The position numbers and the translations under genes are program-made. Of a DNA stretch of 64,000 nucleotides, positions 16,260 to 25,600 are shown one piece after another (the stretch's first letter is position 1; each line of letters begins with the position of its first letter). Below the pieces are notes generated by a model. The model had not been told where the DNA came from and did not search any database. It saw nothing but the letters and a program-made list of their open reading frames with translations. Source of the stretch: Gordonia sp. X0973 (lineage in GTDB: Bacteria > Actinomycetota > Actinomycetes > Mycobacteriales > Mycobacteriaceae); contig NZ_CP054691.1 of NCBI RefSeq assembly GCF_013348785.1, forward strand, positions 1,054,001 through 1,118,000, written 5' to 3'.

Positions 16260-17410
16260 TGGCACGCCGACGTAATCCACGGGCGGGTGTTTCGACGATC
16301 GGCACCCTCGCGGCCAGCGGCGTCGCGCGGCAGCTGACGCAGGCCCGCGCCGGACTCGACGACCCGTACGCCGACATCGCCTTCGACTCCGTCTACCGCG
16401 ACGACGAGTACACGGTCGCCGCCGACGACGGGGTGCGGCTGGCGGCCCGCGTCGTGGGCGGCGGAACGGACCCCGAACTGACCGTGGTGTTCGTCCACGG
16501 GTTCGCGCTGCGGATGAGCTCGTGGTACTTCCAGCGCGCCGCCCTCGCCGAGGCGTGGGGGGAGCGGACCCGCCTGGTGTTCTTCGATCACCGCGGCCAC
16601 GGGCGCAGCGCCGCGGCCCCGGCGCATTCCGCGACGATGACACAGCTCGGCGACGACATCGCGGCCGTGATCCGCGCGCTCGCTCCGACCGGTCCCGTCG
16701 TCATCGTCGGCCACTCGATGGGCGGCATGGCGACGATGGCGCTCGCACGCCGCCAGCCCGGGCTGTTCGGTCCCGGCGGGCGCGTCGTCGGGGTGGGGCT
16801 GATCGCCACCGCGGCCCGCGGCATCACCGACGCCGGCGTCGGCACGGCACTGCAGAACCCGGTCGTCACCGCCTTCCGCGCCGTCGTGCGCCGCGCGCCC
16901 TGGTTCATCCAGGCCGGGCGCACCCGGGCCCGCCGCGCCCTGGAGCCCGTGCTGCTGGCTGCCAGTTTCGGCCCCGATTTCTACAGCCCGACCGCGGCGC
17001 GCGCCGTCGAACGGATGATCCGCCAGACGCCGCTCTCGACGATCGTGCATTTCCTGCAGGTCCTCGAGGTGCATGACGAGACGGCCGCGTTGCCGGTGCT
17101 CGCGCGGGTGCCCAGCGTGGTGGTCTGCGGCGACGAGGACTGCATGACGCCCTTCCCCAATTCCTATTCGCTCTACGGGGTGCTCGGGGAGAACTGCCGG
17201 CTGACCATCGTGCAGGGGGCCGGTCACATGGTGCAGATGGAACGCCCGGCCGAGATCGACGAGATTCTCGACGAGCTGATCACCCGGGTGCGCGAGGAGC
17301 TGTCCGTGCGGGTGGCCGCGGACGGCCCCGCGGAGCCGCTGGTCGAAGAGCCCTTCGTCGTGCCCGATTCACCGCCCGCGCCGAAACCGTGGTGGAAGCC
17401 GTGGGCATGA
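16259..17410 (+). CDS. Alpha/beta hydrolase
   Basis: A 383-residue hydrolase with complete active-site motifs: oxyanion region FVHGFALRMSSW, DHRGHGRS, nucleophile elbow GHSMGGMATMAL, acid in VVCGDEDCMTPF and His in GAGHMVQMERP. The tail is Pro/Trp-rich (APKPWWKPWA). No signal peptide, although the first 15 residues are basic. In mycobacteria an alpha/beta hydrolase gene occupies the same place between alr and tsaE; the substrate is unknown. Overlaps of 1 nt with alr and 4 nt with tsaE suggest one operon. Confidence 0.85.
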   Translation: MARRRNPRAGVSTIGTLAASGVARQLTQARAGLDDPYADIAFDSVYRDDEYTVAADDGVRLAARVVGGGTDPELTVVFVHGFALRMSSWYFQRAALAEAWGERTRLVFFDHRGHGRSAAAPAHSATMTQLGDDIAAVIRALAPTGPVVIVGHSMGGMATMALARRQPGLFGPGGRVVGVGLIATAARGITDAGVGTALQNPVVTAFRAVVRRAPWFIQAGRTRARRALEPVLLAASFGPDFYSPTAARAVERMIRQTPLSTIVHFLQVLEVHDETAALPVLARVPSVVVCGDEDCMTPFPNSYSLYGVLGENCRLTIVQGAGHMVQMERPAEIDEILDELITRVREELSVRVAADGPAEPLVEEPFVVPDSPPAPKPWWKPWA

Positions 17411-17889
17411 CCGCCGGTGTATCCGGCGAGGTCGTGTTGACCGAGGTCGCCGACACCGAGGACTTCGGCCGTTCGCTGGCGACTACGTTGCGCGCCGGCG
17501 ACCTGGTGATCCTCGACGGCCCGCTCGGGGCGGGGAAGACCGCGCTGTCACGGGGTATCGGCGCCGGGTTGGGCGTCGTCGGGCGGGTGACCTCGCCGAC
17601 GTTCGTGATCGCCCGGGCGCATCGGGCCTCGGAGCCGGGTCGTCCCGGTATGGTGCACGTCGACGCCTACCGGCTCGGCGGCAGTGAGCCCGGATCGGAT
17701 ACGGGTGTCGATCTGCTCGACGAACTGGACGCGTTGGACCTCGACACCGACCTGCGCGACAGCGTCGTCGTCGTCGAATGGGGGGCCGGGGTGGCCGAAC
17801 GACTCGCCGCGCGGCATCTGTTGGTGCGGCTGTCGCGGGAGCCGGAATCCGAGGTGCGGCACGCACGGTGGCGGTGGGTCGATGCCTGA
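17407..17889 (+). CDS. tsaE: tRNA t6A threonylcarbamoyltransferase complex ATPase TsaE
   Basis: ATPase of the TsaB-TsaD-TsaE complex that makes N6-threonylcarbamoyladenosine at position 37 of tRNAs decoding ANN codons. The 160-residue product has the P-loop GPLGAGKTALSRG, the switch TSPTFVI, HVDAYRL and VVVEWGAG. The start ATG overlaps the stop of the hydrolase (ATGA); upstream in-frame starts lie inside that gene. Confidence 0.94.
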   Translation: MTAGVSGEVVLTEVADTEDFGRSLATTLRAGDLVILDGPLGAGKTALSRGIGAGLGVVGRVTSPTFVIARAHRASEPGRPGMVHVDAYRLGGSEPGSDTGVDLLDELDALDLDTDLRDSVVVVEWGAGVAERLAARHLLVRLSREPESEVRHARWRWVDA

Positions 17890-18607
17890 CGAAGGGGTGG
17901 TCGACCGCGAGCGACGCGTCCTCGTGATCGACACCGCCACGTCGGCGGTGGTGACCGGGCTGGCCGTCGTGTCGGGCGACGGCACGGTCGCCGAGGCCGG
18001 CTCGCGGATCGTCGCCGACGACCGCCGCCACGCCGAGACGCTGACCACCCTGATGCGGGAGTGTCTCGCCGAAACCGGCTGGCACGGAACCGATCTCGAC
18101 GCCGTCGTCGTCGGGTGCGGCCCCGGTCCGTTCACCGGGCTGCGGGTCGGGATGGCGACCGCCGCCGCCTACGGCGATGCCCTGCGGATCCCGGTGTACG
18201 GCGTATGCACCCTCGACGCCCTCGCCGGCACCGTGTCCCGCGACGTCGATGCTCGCTCACTCGTCGTCGTCACCGATGCGCGACGCCGCGAGGTCTATTG
18301 GGCGCGATATGTCGACGGCAAGCGTGTCGACGGTCCCGGTGTGCTCGCGCCCGCCGCGTTGGCGCAGCAACTCGCCGACGAGACGACCGACCTCGTCGCG
18401 GGCGTGCCGTCGATGCTGCCCGAAGTGGGGGAGCGGATCGTCGACGCGACGCCGGATGTCGTCGGCCTGGCCGCCGTCGCCGCCGAGGACGTGCTCGCCG
18501 CCGCCGTTCCGGAGCCGTTGGTGCCGCTGTACCTGCGTCGCCCGGATGCCGTCGAACTCGCCGACCAGAAGAAGCACGCGGCACGCAAGAAGCGGGTCGC
18601 CCGATGA
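17882..18607 (+). CDS. tsaB: t6A biosynthesis protein TsaB
   Basis: Scaffold protein of the t6A complex, paralogous to TsaD but without a metal site. The 241-residue protein starts with the ASKHA strand VLVIDTATSAVVTGLAV and contains GPGPFTGLRVGMATA, diagnostic for TsaB. The C-terminus is Lys/Arg-rich ([12 protein letters not shown]). The ATG overlaps the tsaE stop by 8 nt and the end overlaps rimI by 4 nt. Confidence 0.94.
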   Translation: MPDEGVVDRERRVLVIDTATSAVVTGLAVVSGDGTVAEAGSRIVADDRRHAETLTTLMRECLAETGWHGTDLDAVVVGCGPGPFTGLRVGMATAAAYGDALRIPVYGVCTLDALAGTVSRDVDARSLVVVTDARRREVYWARYVDGKRVDGPGVLAPAALAQQLADETTDLVAGVPSMLPEVGERIVDATPDVVGLAAVAAEDVLAAAVPEPLVPLYLRRPDAVELADQKKHAARKKRVAR

Positions 18608-19095
18608 CGGTGATCGACGAACTGAAGCTGGCCGACGTCGGTGTGTGCGCCGCCTTGGAGCAGGAGCTGTTCGCCGGTGACTCGCCCTGGCCCGCGGCCG
18701 CGTTCCGGGCCGAGTTGAAGGCGCCCTACAACCGCTACTTCGCCGCGCGCGAGGAAGCGGGGGAGCCGCCCATCGGATACGCGGGCATCTCCATCCTCGG
18801 TCCGGCAGATGATCACGAGTGCGAGATCCACACCATCGCCGTGGGTCTGGCCCATCGCGGAAGAGGGCTCGGGCGCGACCTGCTCGACGCCATGCTCGCC
18901 GTCGCCGATGCCCGCGACGCCCCGGTGTTCCTCGAGGTCCGCGTCGACAACGACCCCGCGATCGGGCTCTACGAGAGCGCCGGGTTCATCCGCTCCGGGA
19001 TCCGCAAGGGGTACTACCAGCCGTCCGGTGCCGACGCGTACACCATGATCCGTCCCGCGGCGAGCGGGAAGATGCCGGAGAACCCCGATGAGTGA
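18604..19095 (+). CDS. rimI: Ribosomal protein S18-alanine N-acetyltransferase
   Basis: GNAT acetyltransferase, 163 residues. Seen: [16 protein letters not shown], typical of RimI; the acetyl-CoA loop [15 protein letters not shown]; and [19 protein letters not shown]. It acetylates protein N-termini, classically S18. In actinobacteria rimI is embedded between tsaB and tsaD as here, with 4- and 8-nt overlaps. Confidence 0.93.
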   Translation: MTVIDELKLADVGVCAALEQELFAGDSPWPAAAFRAELKAPYNRYFAAREEAGEPPIGYAGISILGPADDHECEIHTIAVGLAHRGRGLGRDLLDAMLAVADARDAPVFLEVRVDNDPAIGLYESAGFIRSGIRKGYYQPSGADAYTMIRPAASGKMPENPDE

Positions 19096-20155
19096 ACCGT
19101 TGATCGTGATGGGTATCGAGAGCTCCTGCGACGAGACCGGCGTCGGCATCGTGGAGTGGATGCCGAACCGTGGCGGCTCGTCCGCGGCCGCGGGTCCCGT
19201 CCGACTCCTCGCCGACGAGGTGGCGTCGTCGGTCGCCGAGCACGCCCGCTACGGAGGCGTGGTGCCCGAGGTGGCGTCGCGAGCGCATCTGGAGGCGATG
19301 GTGCCGACGATGCGGCGCGCCCTGGCCGCGGCGGGTATCGAGAAGCCCGATGCGATCGCGGTGACGATCGGACCCGGACTGGCCGGTGCGCTACTCGTCG
19401 GGGTGGCGGCGGCGAAGGCGTACGCCCTGGCTTGGGAGGTGCCGCTATATGCGGTGAACCACCTCGGCGGCCACGTCGCCGTCGATACGCTGGAGCACGG
19501 CCCGATGCCGCCGTGTATCGCGCTGCTCGTCTCCGGCGGACACACACATCTGCTGCGCGTCACCGATCTGGGCGAGCCGATCGAGGAACTCGGGACCACC
19601 GTCGACGACGCCGCCGGTGAGGCCTTCGACAAGGTCGCGCGGTTGCTGGGCCTCGGCTACCCGGGCGGCCCGGCGATCGACGAATTGGCGCGCGACGGGG
19701 ATGCGACGGCGATCGCGTTCCCGCGCGGCATGACCGGTCCTCGAGACGCGCGGTACGACTTCTCGTTCAGCGGGCTGAAGACCGCGGTCGCACGGTATGT
19801 CGAGGGATGCGAACGTCGCGGCGAGGAGGTGCCGATGGCCGATGTCGCCGCGTCCTTCCAGGAGGCCGTCGCCGACGTGCTGACCAAGAAGGCGCTGCGT
19901 GCGTGTGCCGATTTCGACGTCGACACGCTGGTGCTGGGCGGCGGTGCGACGGCCAATTCCCGCATCCGGTCGTTGGCGCAGGAGCGCTGCGACGCGGCGG
20001 GGATCACCCTGCGCGTGCCCAAGCCGCGGCTGTGTACCGACAACGGCGTGATGATCGCGACCCTGGGCGCCCATGTGATCGCCGGCGGCGCGGCTCCGTC
20101 GCCGCTCACCGTCGCGACCGATCCGGGGATGTCGGTGCAGATCAGCGCTTACTGA
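19088..20155 (+). CDS. tsaD: tRNA t6A threonylcarbamoyltransferase TsaD
   Basis: Transfers the threonylcarbamoyl group onto A37 of tRNA. The 355-residue protein has the ASKHA start IESSCDETG, the metal histidines in NHLGGHVA, and [11 protein letters not shown]. The last gene of the t6A operon. In M. tuberculosis groES follows directly; here a 15-kb siderophore island separates them. Two copies of a 22-bp repeat begin 1 nt after its stop. Confidence 0.96.
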   Translation: MSEPLIVMGIESSCDETGVGIVEWMPNRGGSSAAAGPVRLLADEVASSVAEHARYGGVVPEVASRAHLEAMVPTMRRALAAAGIEKPDAIAVTIGPGLAGALLVGVAAAKAYALAWEVPLYAVNHLGGHVAVDTLEHGPMPPCIALLVSGGHTHLLRVTDLGEPIEELGTTVDDAAGEAFDKVARLLGLGYPGGPAIDELARDGDATAIAFPRGMTGPRDARYDFSFSGLKTAVARYVEGCERRGEEVPMADVAASFQEAVADVLTKKALRACADFDVDTLVLGGGATANSRIRSLAQERCDAAGITLRVPKPRLCTDNGVMIATLGAHVIAGGAAPSPLTVATDPGMSVQISAY

Positions 20156-20156
20156 C

Positions 20157-20200
20157 TGCCCAGTCGGCGTGATTGGGGTGCCCAGTCGGCGGGTTTGGGG
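20157..20200 (-). repeat. Two tandem 22-bp repeats at the left edge of the siderophore island
   Basis: Two adjacent 22-bp units (20157-20178, 20179-20200), both containing TGCCCAGTCGGC on the plus strand and ending TTGGGG or a near variant. On the minus strand they match the 22-bp array after guaB3, including its GCCGACTGGG variant. They fill the gap between the convergent tsaD and entA genes. Confidence 0.85.
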
Positions 20201-20210
20201 TGGGTAGGCG

Positions 20211-20987
20211 TTACTGGTCGAGGGTGGCGCCGCCATCGACACGCAGATCGTGCAGCGTGATGTGGCGGGCCTCGTCGGAGGCCAGGAAGACCGCGGTGGC
20301 CGCGATGTCCTCGGGTTGCGCGAGTCGGCCCAGCGGGATACCAAGTCGGAAATCCTGCGCCGAACCCGCGATCACCGCATCGGCGCTGTCCTGCGCGGGC
20401 ACCGACTCGGGCCACATGCCGCGCAGCATCGGGGTGTCGGTGGAGCCGGGCGTGATCACGTTGCACCGGATACCGCGCGCCGCGAGTTCCAGTCCGGCAC
20501 TGCGCACCAGACTGGTGACCGCCGCCTTCGTCGCGCCGTAGGCGGCGAGACCCAGACGCGGGGAGGCGGCCGCGTTCGACGAGATCACGGTGATCGTCCC
20601 GCCGTCGGCGATGGCGCCGGACGAAGCGCGCAGCAGCACCATCGTCGCGGTGAGGTTGACCGCCAGCAGCCGGTCCCACTCCTCGTCGTCGATGGAGCTG
20701 ACCGGTCCGGTGGCCAATCGGGCCGCGGCGTGTACGACGGTGGTCAGCGGGCCGCCCAGGAGTTCGGGTGCGCGCCGGATCAGATCGGCGACGGCGGCCC
20801 GGTCGGCGAGGTCGGCGACGACGGCCCGACCGCCGGTCTCCTCGGCGATCGCGGTTACCGCCGGATCGGCGTCGGTGAGCAGCACCGATGCCCCCGCCGT
20901 GGCGAAGGCTCGCGCCGTCGCGGCACCGATGCCCCCGGCCGCCCCGGTGATCAGCGCCCGGCGCCCGGCCAGCACGGCGTCAGACAT
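20211..20987 (-). CDS. entA: 2,3-dihydro-2,3-dihydroxybenzoate dehydrogenase
   Basis: NAD-dependent SDR that oxidises 2,3-dihydro-2,3-dihydroxybenzoate to 2,3-dihydroxybenzoate (DHB). The 258-residue protein has TGAAGGIGAA, Ser in ISSNAAASP, and YGATK. The EntA/DhbA signatures NVITPGSTDTPMLRGMW, FRLGIPLGRLAQPEDIA and HITLHDLRVDGGATL separate it from generic SDRs. It is the last gene of the minus-strand siderophore operon; its ATG overlaps the entB stop by 8 nt. Confidence 0.92.
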   Translation of the reverse strand: MSDAVLAGRRALITGAAGGIGAATARAFATAGASVLLTDADPAVTAIAEETGGRAVVADLADRAAVADLIRRAPELLGGPLTTVVHAAARLATGPVSSIDDEEWDRLLAVNLTATMVLLRASSGAIADGGTITVISSNAAASPRLGLAAYGATKAAVTSLVRSAGLELAARGIRCNVITPGSTDTPMLRGMWPESVPAQDSADAVIAGSAQDFRLGIPLGRLAQPEDIAATAVFLASDEARHITLHDLRVDGGATLDQ

Positions 20988-21621
20988 TGGACTTCAGGGC
21001 GGTCAGCACGTCGTCGGAGGAGATGGACACGCCGCAGGTGGTGTTCACGTAGTCGACCGCGTCGGCGTGGAAGTCGGCGTTGAAATCGGCGATCCCGTCG
21101 GTGACCAGGAAGGCCTGGACGTCCTGCATGAACGCGTCGGCGGCGGTCAGCATGCAGCCGATGTGACCGTAGATGCCGGTGATGATCAGCTGGTCGCGAC
21201 CGTCGTGGGCCAGCAGCGACCGGAGATCGGTCCGCGCGAAGGCCGAGTACCGCCACTTGGTCACGGTGATGTCGGCCGGTCGCGGCGCGAACGGTTCGAT
21301 GATCGCGGCTTCCTCGTCGGTGCCGATGCCCGTGCCCCAGCGCTGCGTCAGCAAACCGCGCCGGGACGGGTGCTGGTTGGGCGGCTGCGCGGTGAGGATC
21401 GTCGGGACGCCCGCCGCGTCGCACGCATCGCGCAGCGCGCCGATCGCCGAGATGACGCTCGCCAGCGGCTCCGATCCGGGCTCGTAGACGTCGACGAAGT
21501 AGTTCTGCATGTCGTGGATGAGCAGCGCGGAGCGACTCGGATCGACCTGCCAGTCGAGCATCGGCGCACTGCGCGGCCGCACGTCGGAGAGCCGGTACTC
21601 CGCAATCGGGGGGATGGACAT
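20980..21621 (-). CDS. entB: Isochorismatase without aryl carrier domain
   Basis: Hydrolyses isochorismate to 2,3-dihydro-2,3-dihydroxybenzoate and pyruvate. The 213-residue protein matches the N-terminal catalytic domain of EntB/DhbB/VibB: DPSRSALLIHDMQNYFVD, the Lys in TKWRYSAFARTDL, and the TGIYGHIGCMLTAADAF region. It stops where EntB would continue into the aryl carrier protein. That domain is instead fused to EntE in this locus. No isochorismate synthase gene is present nearby. It lies between fepB (19 nt gap) and entA (8 nt overlap). Confidence 0.92.
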   Translation of the reverse strand: MSIPPIAEYRLSDVRPRSAPMLDWQVDPSRSALLIHDMQNYFVDVYEPGSEPLASVISAIGALRDACDAAGVPTILTAQPPNQHPSRRGLLTQRWGTGIGTDEEAAIIEPFAPRPADITVTKWRYSAFARTDLRSLLAHDGRDQLIITGIYGHIGCMLTAADAFMQDVQAFLVTDGIADFNADFHADAVDYVNTTCGVSISSDDVLTALKSNV

Positions 21622-21640
21622 ATGTGCTCCGATCAGGGTT

Positions 21641-22633
21641 CTAGCTCAGGGCGCCGGTGATGTCGCGCAGGATGGCCTCGACGCCGAGCGGGCCGGTTCC
21701 GCTCGTCCACGGGGCCCCGTCGACGGGGATGACGTGCCCGGCCTTCGCCGCACCCAGGGCGTCGAATCCGGGTTTGGTGCGTGCCGTCTGCAGCGCGGCG
21801 CGGGCCTGCTCCGCGCTGCCGAGCACGCCGAAGAAGATGTAGTCGGCGTCGATGAGGTCGAGCTTCTCCATGCTGACCTTCTCCCCGGAGCGGTGCGCCG
21901 AGTCGATCTTCTCCTGGGCGGCGGGCCGCTCGATGCCGACACGGCGCAACACCTGGCTCGACAGCGAATTCCCGCCGACGAGGGTGGGCCCCTCCGCGGT
22001 CCAGCGCACCACGCTGGCGGTCAGCGGCTTGCCGCCCGGGTGCGCCGCGACGAGGCGGTGCGCGGCGTCGAGCTTGCCGGTGATCTCGGCCAGCACCCGA
22101 TGGTGCTCGTCGGGGCGGTTCAGGACCTGCGCCATCTGCGCGAAGTACTTCTCCCAACCGTCGCTCGTCTTGGCGACGAGGATCGTCGGCGCGATCTTGG
22201 CGAGGTCATCGATGCTGTTGCGCGAGCCGGTGGTGTCGTCGACGACGATGAGATCCGGGTGGACCTTGAGGATCTGCCCCAGGTTCGGGGAGCGCGTGGA
22301 GGCGACGATCGGGATCTGCGCGCCCTTCGCAGCGGGTGCGAGGTAATCCGGGATGCCGGATTGGCCGCGCCCGGACGTCGTGCCGACCGGGGTGACGCCC
22401 AACGCGAGCGCGGCGTCGAGGGAGCCCTCGGCCAGCGTCACGACCCGCTTCGGCGTCGTCGGGATGGTGACGGCACGCCCGGCGGCATCGGTGTAGGAGT
22501 GGTCGGGACCGCCGGAGGATGGTGAACCGGACGAGCCGCAGGCCACCGTCCCGAGTAGCAGCAATGCGGCGCCGGTGGCCGCCGCCAGACCCCGCAGCGG
22601 TCGTCGGGTGAGCGTCGTTGTCAGGGGCTTCAC
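21641..22633 (-). CDS. fepB: Ferric-siderophore ABC transporter substrate-binding lipoprotein
   Basis: A 330-residue FepB/FecB-type binding protein with a hydrophobic signal and lipobox-like TVACGSSGSPSSGG, so it is probably lipid-anchored outside the membrane. The periplasmic-binding fold begins at YTDAAGRAVTIP and RVVTLAEGSLDAALALGV, with HPDLIVVDD and DADYIFFGVLG. It would capture the ferric catecholate and pass it to FepDGC. The GTG start overlaps the NRPS stop (GTGA), which couples it to the biosynthetic operon rather than to the permease genes on the other strand. A much longer reading in this frame upstream is a shadow of the NRPS gene. Confidence 0.9.
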   Translation of the reverse strand: MKPLTTTLTRRPLRGLAAATGAALLLLGTVACGSSGSPSSGGPDHSYTDAAGRAVTIPTTPKRVVTLAEGSLDAALALGVTPVGTTSGRGQSGIPDYLAPAAKGAQIPIVASTRSPNLGQILKVHPDLIVVDDTTGSRNSIDDLAKIAPTILVAKTSDGWEKYFAQMAQVLNRPDEHHRVLAEITGKLDAAHRLVAAHPGGKPLTASVVRWTAEGPTLVGGNSLSSQVLRRVGIERPAAQEKIDSAHRSGEKVSMEKLDLIDADYIFFGVLGSAEQARAALQTARTKPGFDALGAAKAGHVIPVDGAPWTSGTGPLGVEAILRDITGALS

Positions 22634-25600
22634 GGTGCCGCCTTTCGGGTGGGGGATGGTTCGGTCAGGTCGTCGAGCAGCAGCGTCGCCCACCACACGA
22701 TGTCGTGCCCGCCGGCGAATCGGCGCAGCTCGACGGGCCAGTCGGCCGCGGTCAATTTCTCGGCCAGCGCTTCGACGGAGTCGACGAGGAGGTGCTCGTT
22801 CGCGCCGACGGCCAGCCGGAGGGGACGGGGGAGGGCGCGGGAGAGTTCGTCGCCGATCCAGCCCGGCCCGGGGGCCCACTGCTGCGGGCGCGCCGTCCGG
22901 CCGGGCTCCCACCACATGGACGGCGAGTAGGCGAGGACCTCGTCGACGGCGTCGGGGAACCACGCGGCCGCCGCCAATGCGGCCACGGCGCCGAGGCTCT
23001 GGCCGGCCCACACGGTGCTGGTGGGGGTGCCGAGCGTCGCGCGGGCCGGTGCCAGCACCTCGTCGACGACGGTGGTGAGGAATTCCCGGTTCGCGCCCAG
23101 TTGGCGCAGTCGGGGCGATGCGCCGACCGGCGCGTCGATGCCGAGGAGTGCGACGGGGGAGTCGTCGGCGCCGAGCCGCCCGGCGAGTACCCCGGGCAGA
23201 TCGCAGGTGTCGAACCACTTGTCGGCGTCGAGGAGCACGACGATCCGCGTCGGCGCCGTCGTGTCGGGCTTCGAGGTGTCGGGCACTCTGCCGATCGGCG
23301 CGGTCAGCCGCCATCGCACTGGGGCCGAGTCCGCGTCCCCCCACGTGGCGGGTTCCAGTGTGCCGCTCGCGAGAAGCGCGACGCGATCGCCCGTGGGACG
23401 GTGCCACGCCGCCAGGTCGGGTGCGCCCGCGGTGCGCAGGACCGACCCGAAGGGCGATTCGGCCAAGGGGTTCGCCGGATCGCTCACGGCTTTGGCCGCG
23501 ACGTCGCGCGAATAGTGCAGCATCCCGTCGTCGTGCAGGGCCGGGTCGTCGGCCGGATAGGGGTAGAAGCGGTAGGTCGCCATCGTGCCGCGCGGCACGG
23601 CGAGTTCGGCAATCCAGTCGTCGGTGCCCGGTCGGCGGCGCATCTGCCCGCGGCTCAGCGCCGGGCCGTCGGTGAGGCGGTTGACCCAGGCGTAGACGCC
23701 GTGGGTGTCGGCCGGGGCGGTGAAGCGCAGCACGACCTTCTCGGTGTGCGGCTCGGCGGATTGCGGCGCATCGGTCGGTGCCGCGACGGTCGGCGTCGTG
23801 TTCGTCGACGGGGAGTCGTTGAGGATGTCGGCGACGACGGCGAGGGAGTCGGGGGAGACCATTCCGGGATGGTCGACGGGGAGCCCGGTGTAGGTCGGCG
23901 TCCCGTCGACATGGGGTTCCCACGCGGTCGCCGAGAGGAAGTCCTCCGCGCCGCGCTCTGCGGCGAAGTGGGCAACGTCGACGTCGACGACGCCGGTGCG
24001 GTGCTCGCGCATGAGCGTCGCGAAGTGGCTGACGACGTCGGTGATGCGCCGGACCTGCTCGAGGGTGAGGGTGCCCAAGGCCGCGTGGTGGTCGCGCAGG
24101 GCGGCGAGCACCTCGTCGTCGGAGTCGAGCGCCGCGTCGTCGCGCGTACCCGCCATGATCAGCAATGCCCGGCGGACCTCGGCGGGCGTCGCCGGGGCCC
24201 GATCGGCCCAGCACTCGCTCGGATAGGCGTCGAGCAACACCAGCTGGGTGACCTCGCGGCCGCGGGCGGATGCCTGCGCGGCCATCTCGTGGGCGATGAC
24301 GCCGCCGACGGACCAGCCGAGCAACCGGATCGGCCCGGTGGGCGCGACCTTCTCGACGGCGTCGAGGTAGTCGGTGGCCACCGAGGTCAACGAACGCGGA
24401 AGGTGTTCGCCGCGCAATCCGTCGGCCTGCAATGCGTAGAGCCCGACTTTCGGGTCGAGATGGGGCAGCAGCCCGGCGTAGCACCAGCCGAGCCCGCCCG
24501 CGGGGTGGACGGCGAAGACCGGTGCGGGGACATGGCTGCGGTGCCGGTCGTGATCGGGGGCGGCGCGCAGGGTGAGCAGCCGGCCGAACGGGTCGGCCGC
24601 CGGGCCGTCGCCGGCCAGCTGCGCGGCGAGTGCGGCGACCGATGGCGCGGCGAACAGATCGGCGACGCCGACGGGGGTGCCGAGAACCTCGGTGCAGCGC
24701 AGGGCGAGCGCCGAGGCGCTCAGCGAGGTGCCGCCGAGATCGAAGAAGCTGTCGGTGACCGACACCTCGTCGCGCAGCAGTGCCTGGGCGAAGAGCGGTT
24801 CGAGGGTCATTTCGACGGGGGTGCGCGGGGCGATGATCGACGTCGCGCCCAGCCGCGGTTCGGGGAGCCGGCGGCGGTCCAGTTTGCCGTTGCGGGTCAT
24901 CGGCAGGGCGTCGAGCACCTCGATCGCGTCGGGCACCATGTAGCCGGGCAGGCGACGGGCCAACTGATCGCGGACCTGCAGCGGATCGACCCCCGCACCG
25001 ACCGCGTAGCCGACGATGATCGTCGAGTCGCCGCTGCCGGTCGTGATCGTGCGGGTGACCACGACGGCCTGCTCGACGCCGGGCAGATCGGCCAGTGTCG
25101 CCTGGATCTCGCCCAGCTCGATACGCCGCCCGCGGACCTTCACCTGGTCGTCGACGCGACCGTCGTAGATCAACCGCCCGGCCTCGTCGCGGTGTACGAG
25201 GTCGCCGGTGGCGTACATGCGCTCCCCATCGGCGAAGGGGTCGGCGACGAAGCGCGTCGCGGTCAACGCGGGGCGGCCCAGGTAGCCGCGGGCCAGCTGG
25301 ATGCCGGACAGGTAGAGCTCGCCGACCGCTCCGGCGGGCTGCGGGCGCAGCGCCTTGTCGAGGACGTAGCAGGCGGTGTTGGCGATGGGGGACCCGATCG
25401 GCACCTCGTCGCCGGTCCAGTCGGGCCCGGGGGTCCAGTGGGTGACGTCGACGGCGGCCTCGGTGGGGCCGTAGAGGTTGTGGACCGCGGCCGGCAGTGT
25501 GTCGGTCGCATGGCGCAGCACGTCGGGCGGCAGGGCCTCGCCGGAGCAGACGACGAGGCGCAGGTGCTCGAGTGGGGTTTGCTCCACCGCATCGGCGGCG

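Noticed and set aside
13590..16643. A 1017-codon open frame on the minus strand
   Set aside because: It lies opposite nnr, alr and the hydrolase gene; composition is Arg/Gly/Asp-rich with no domain, as expected from a high-GC antisense frame.
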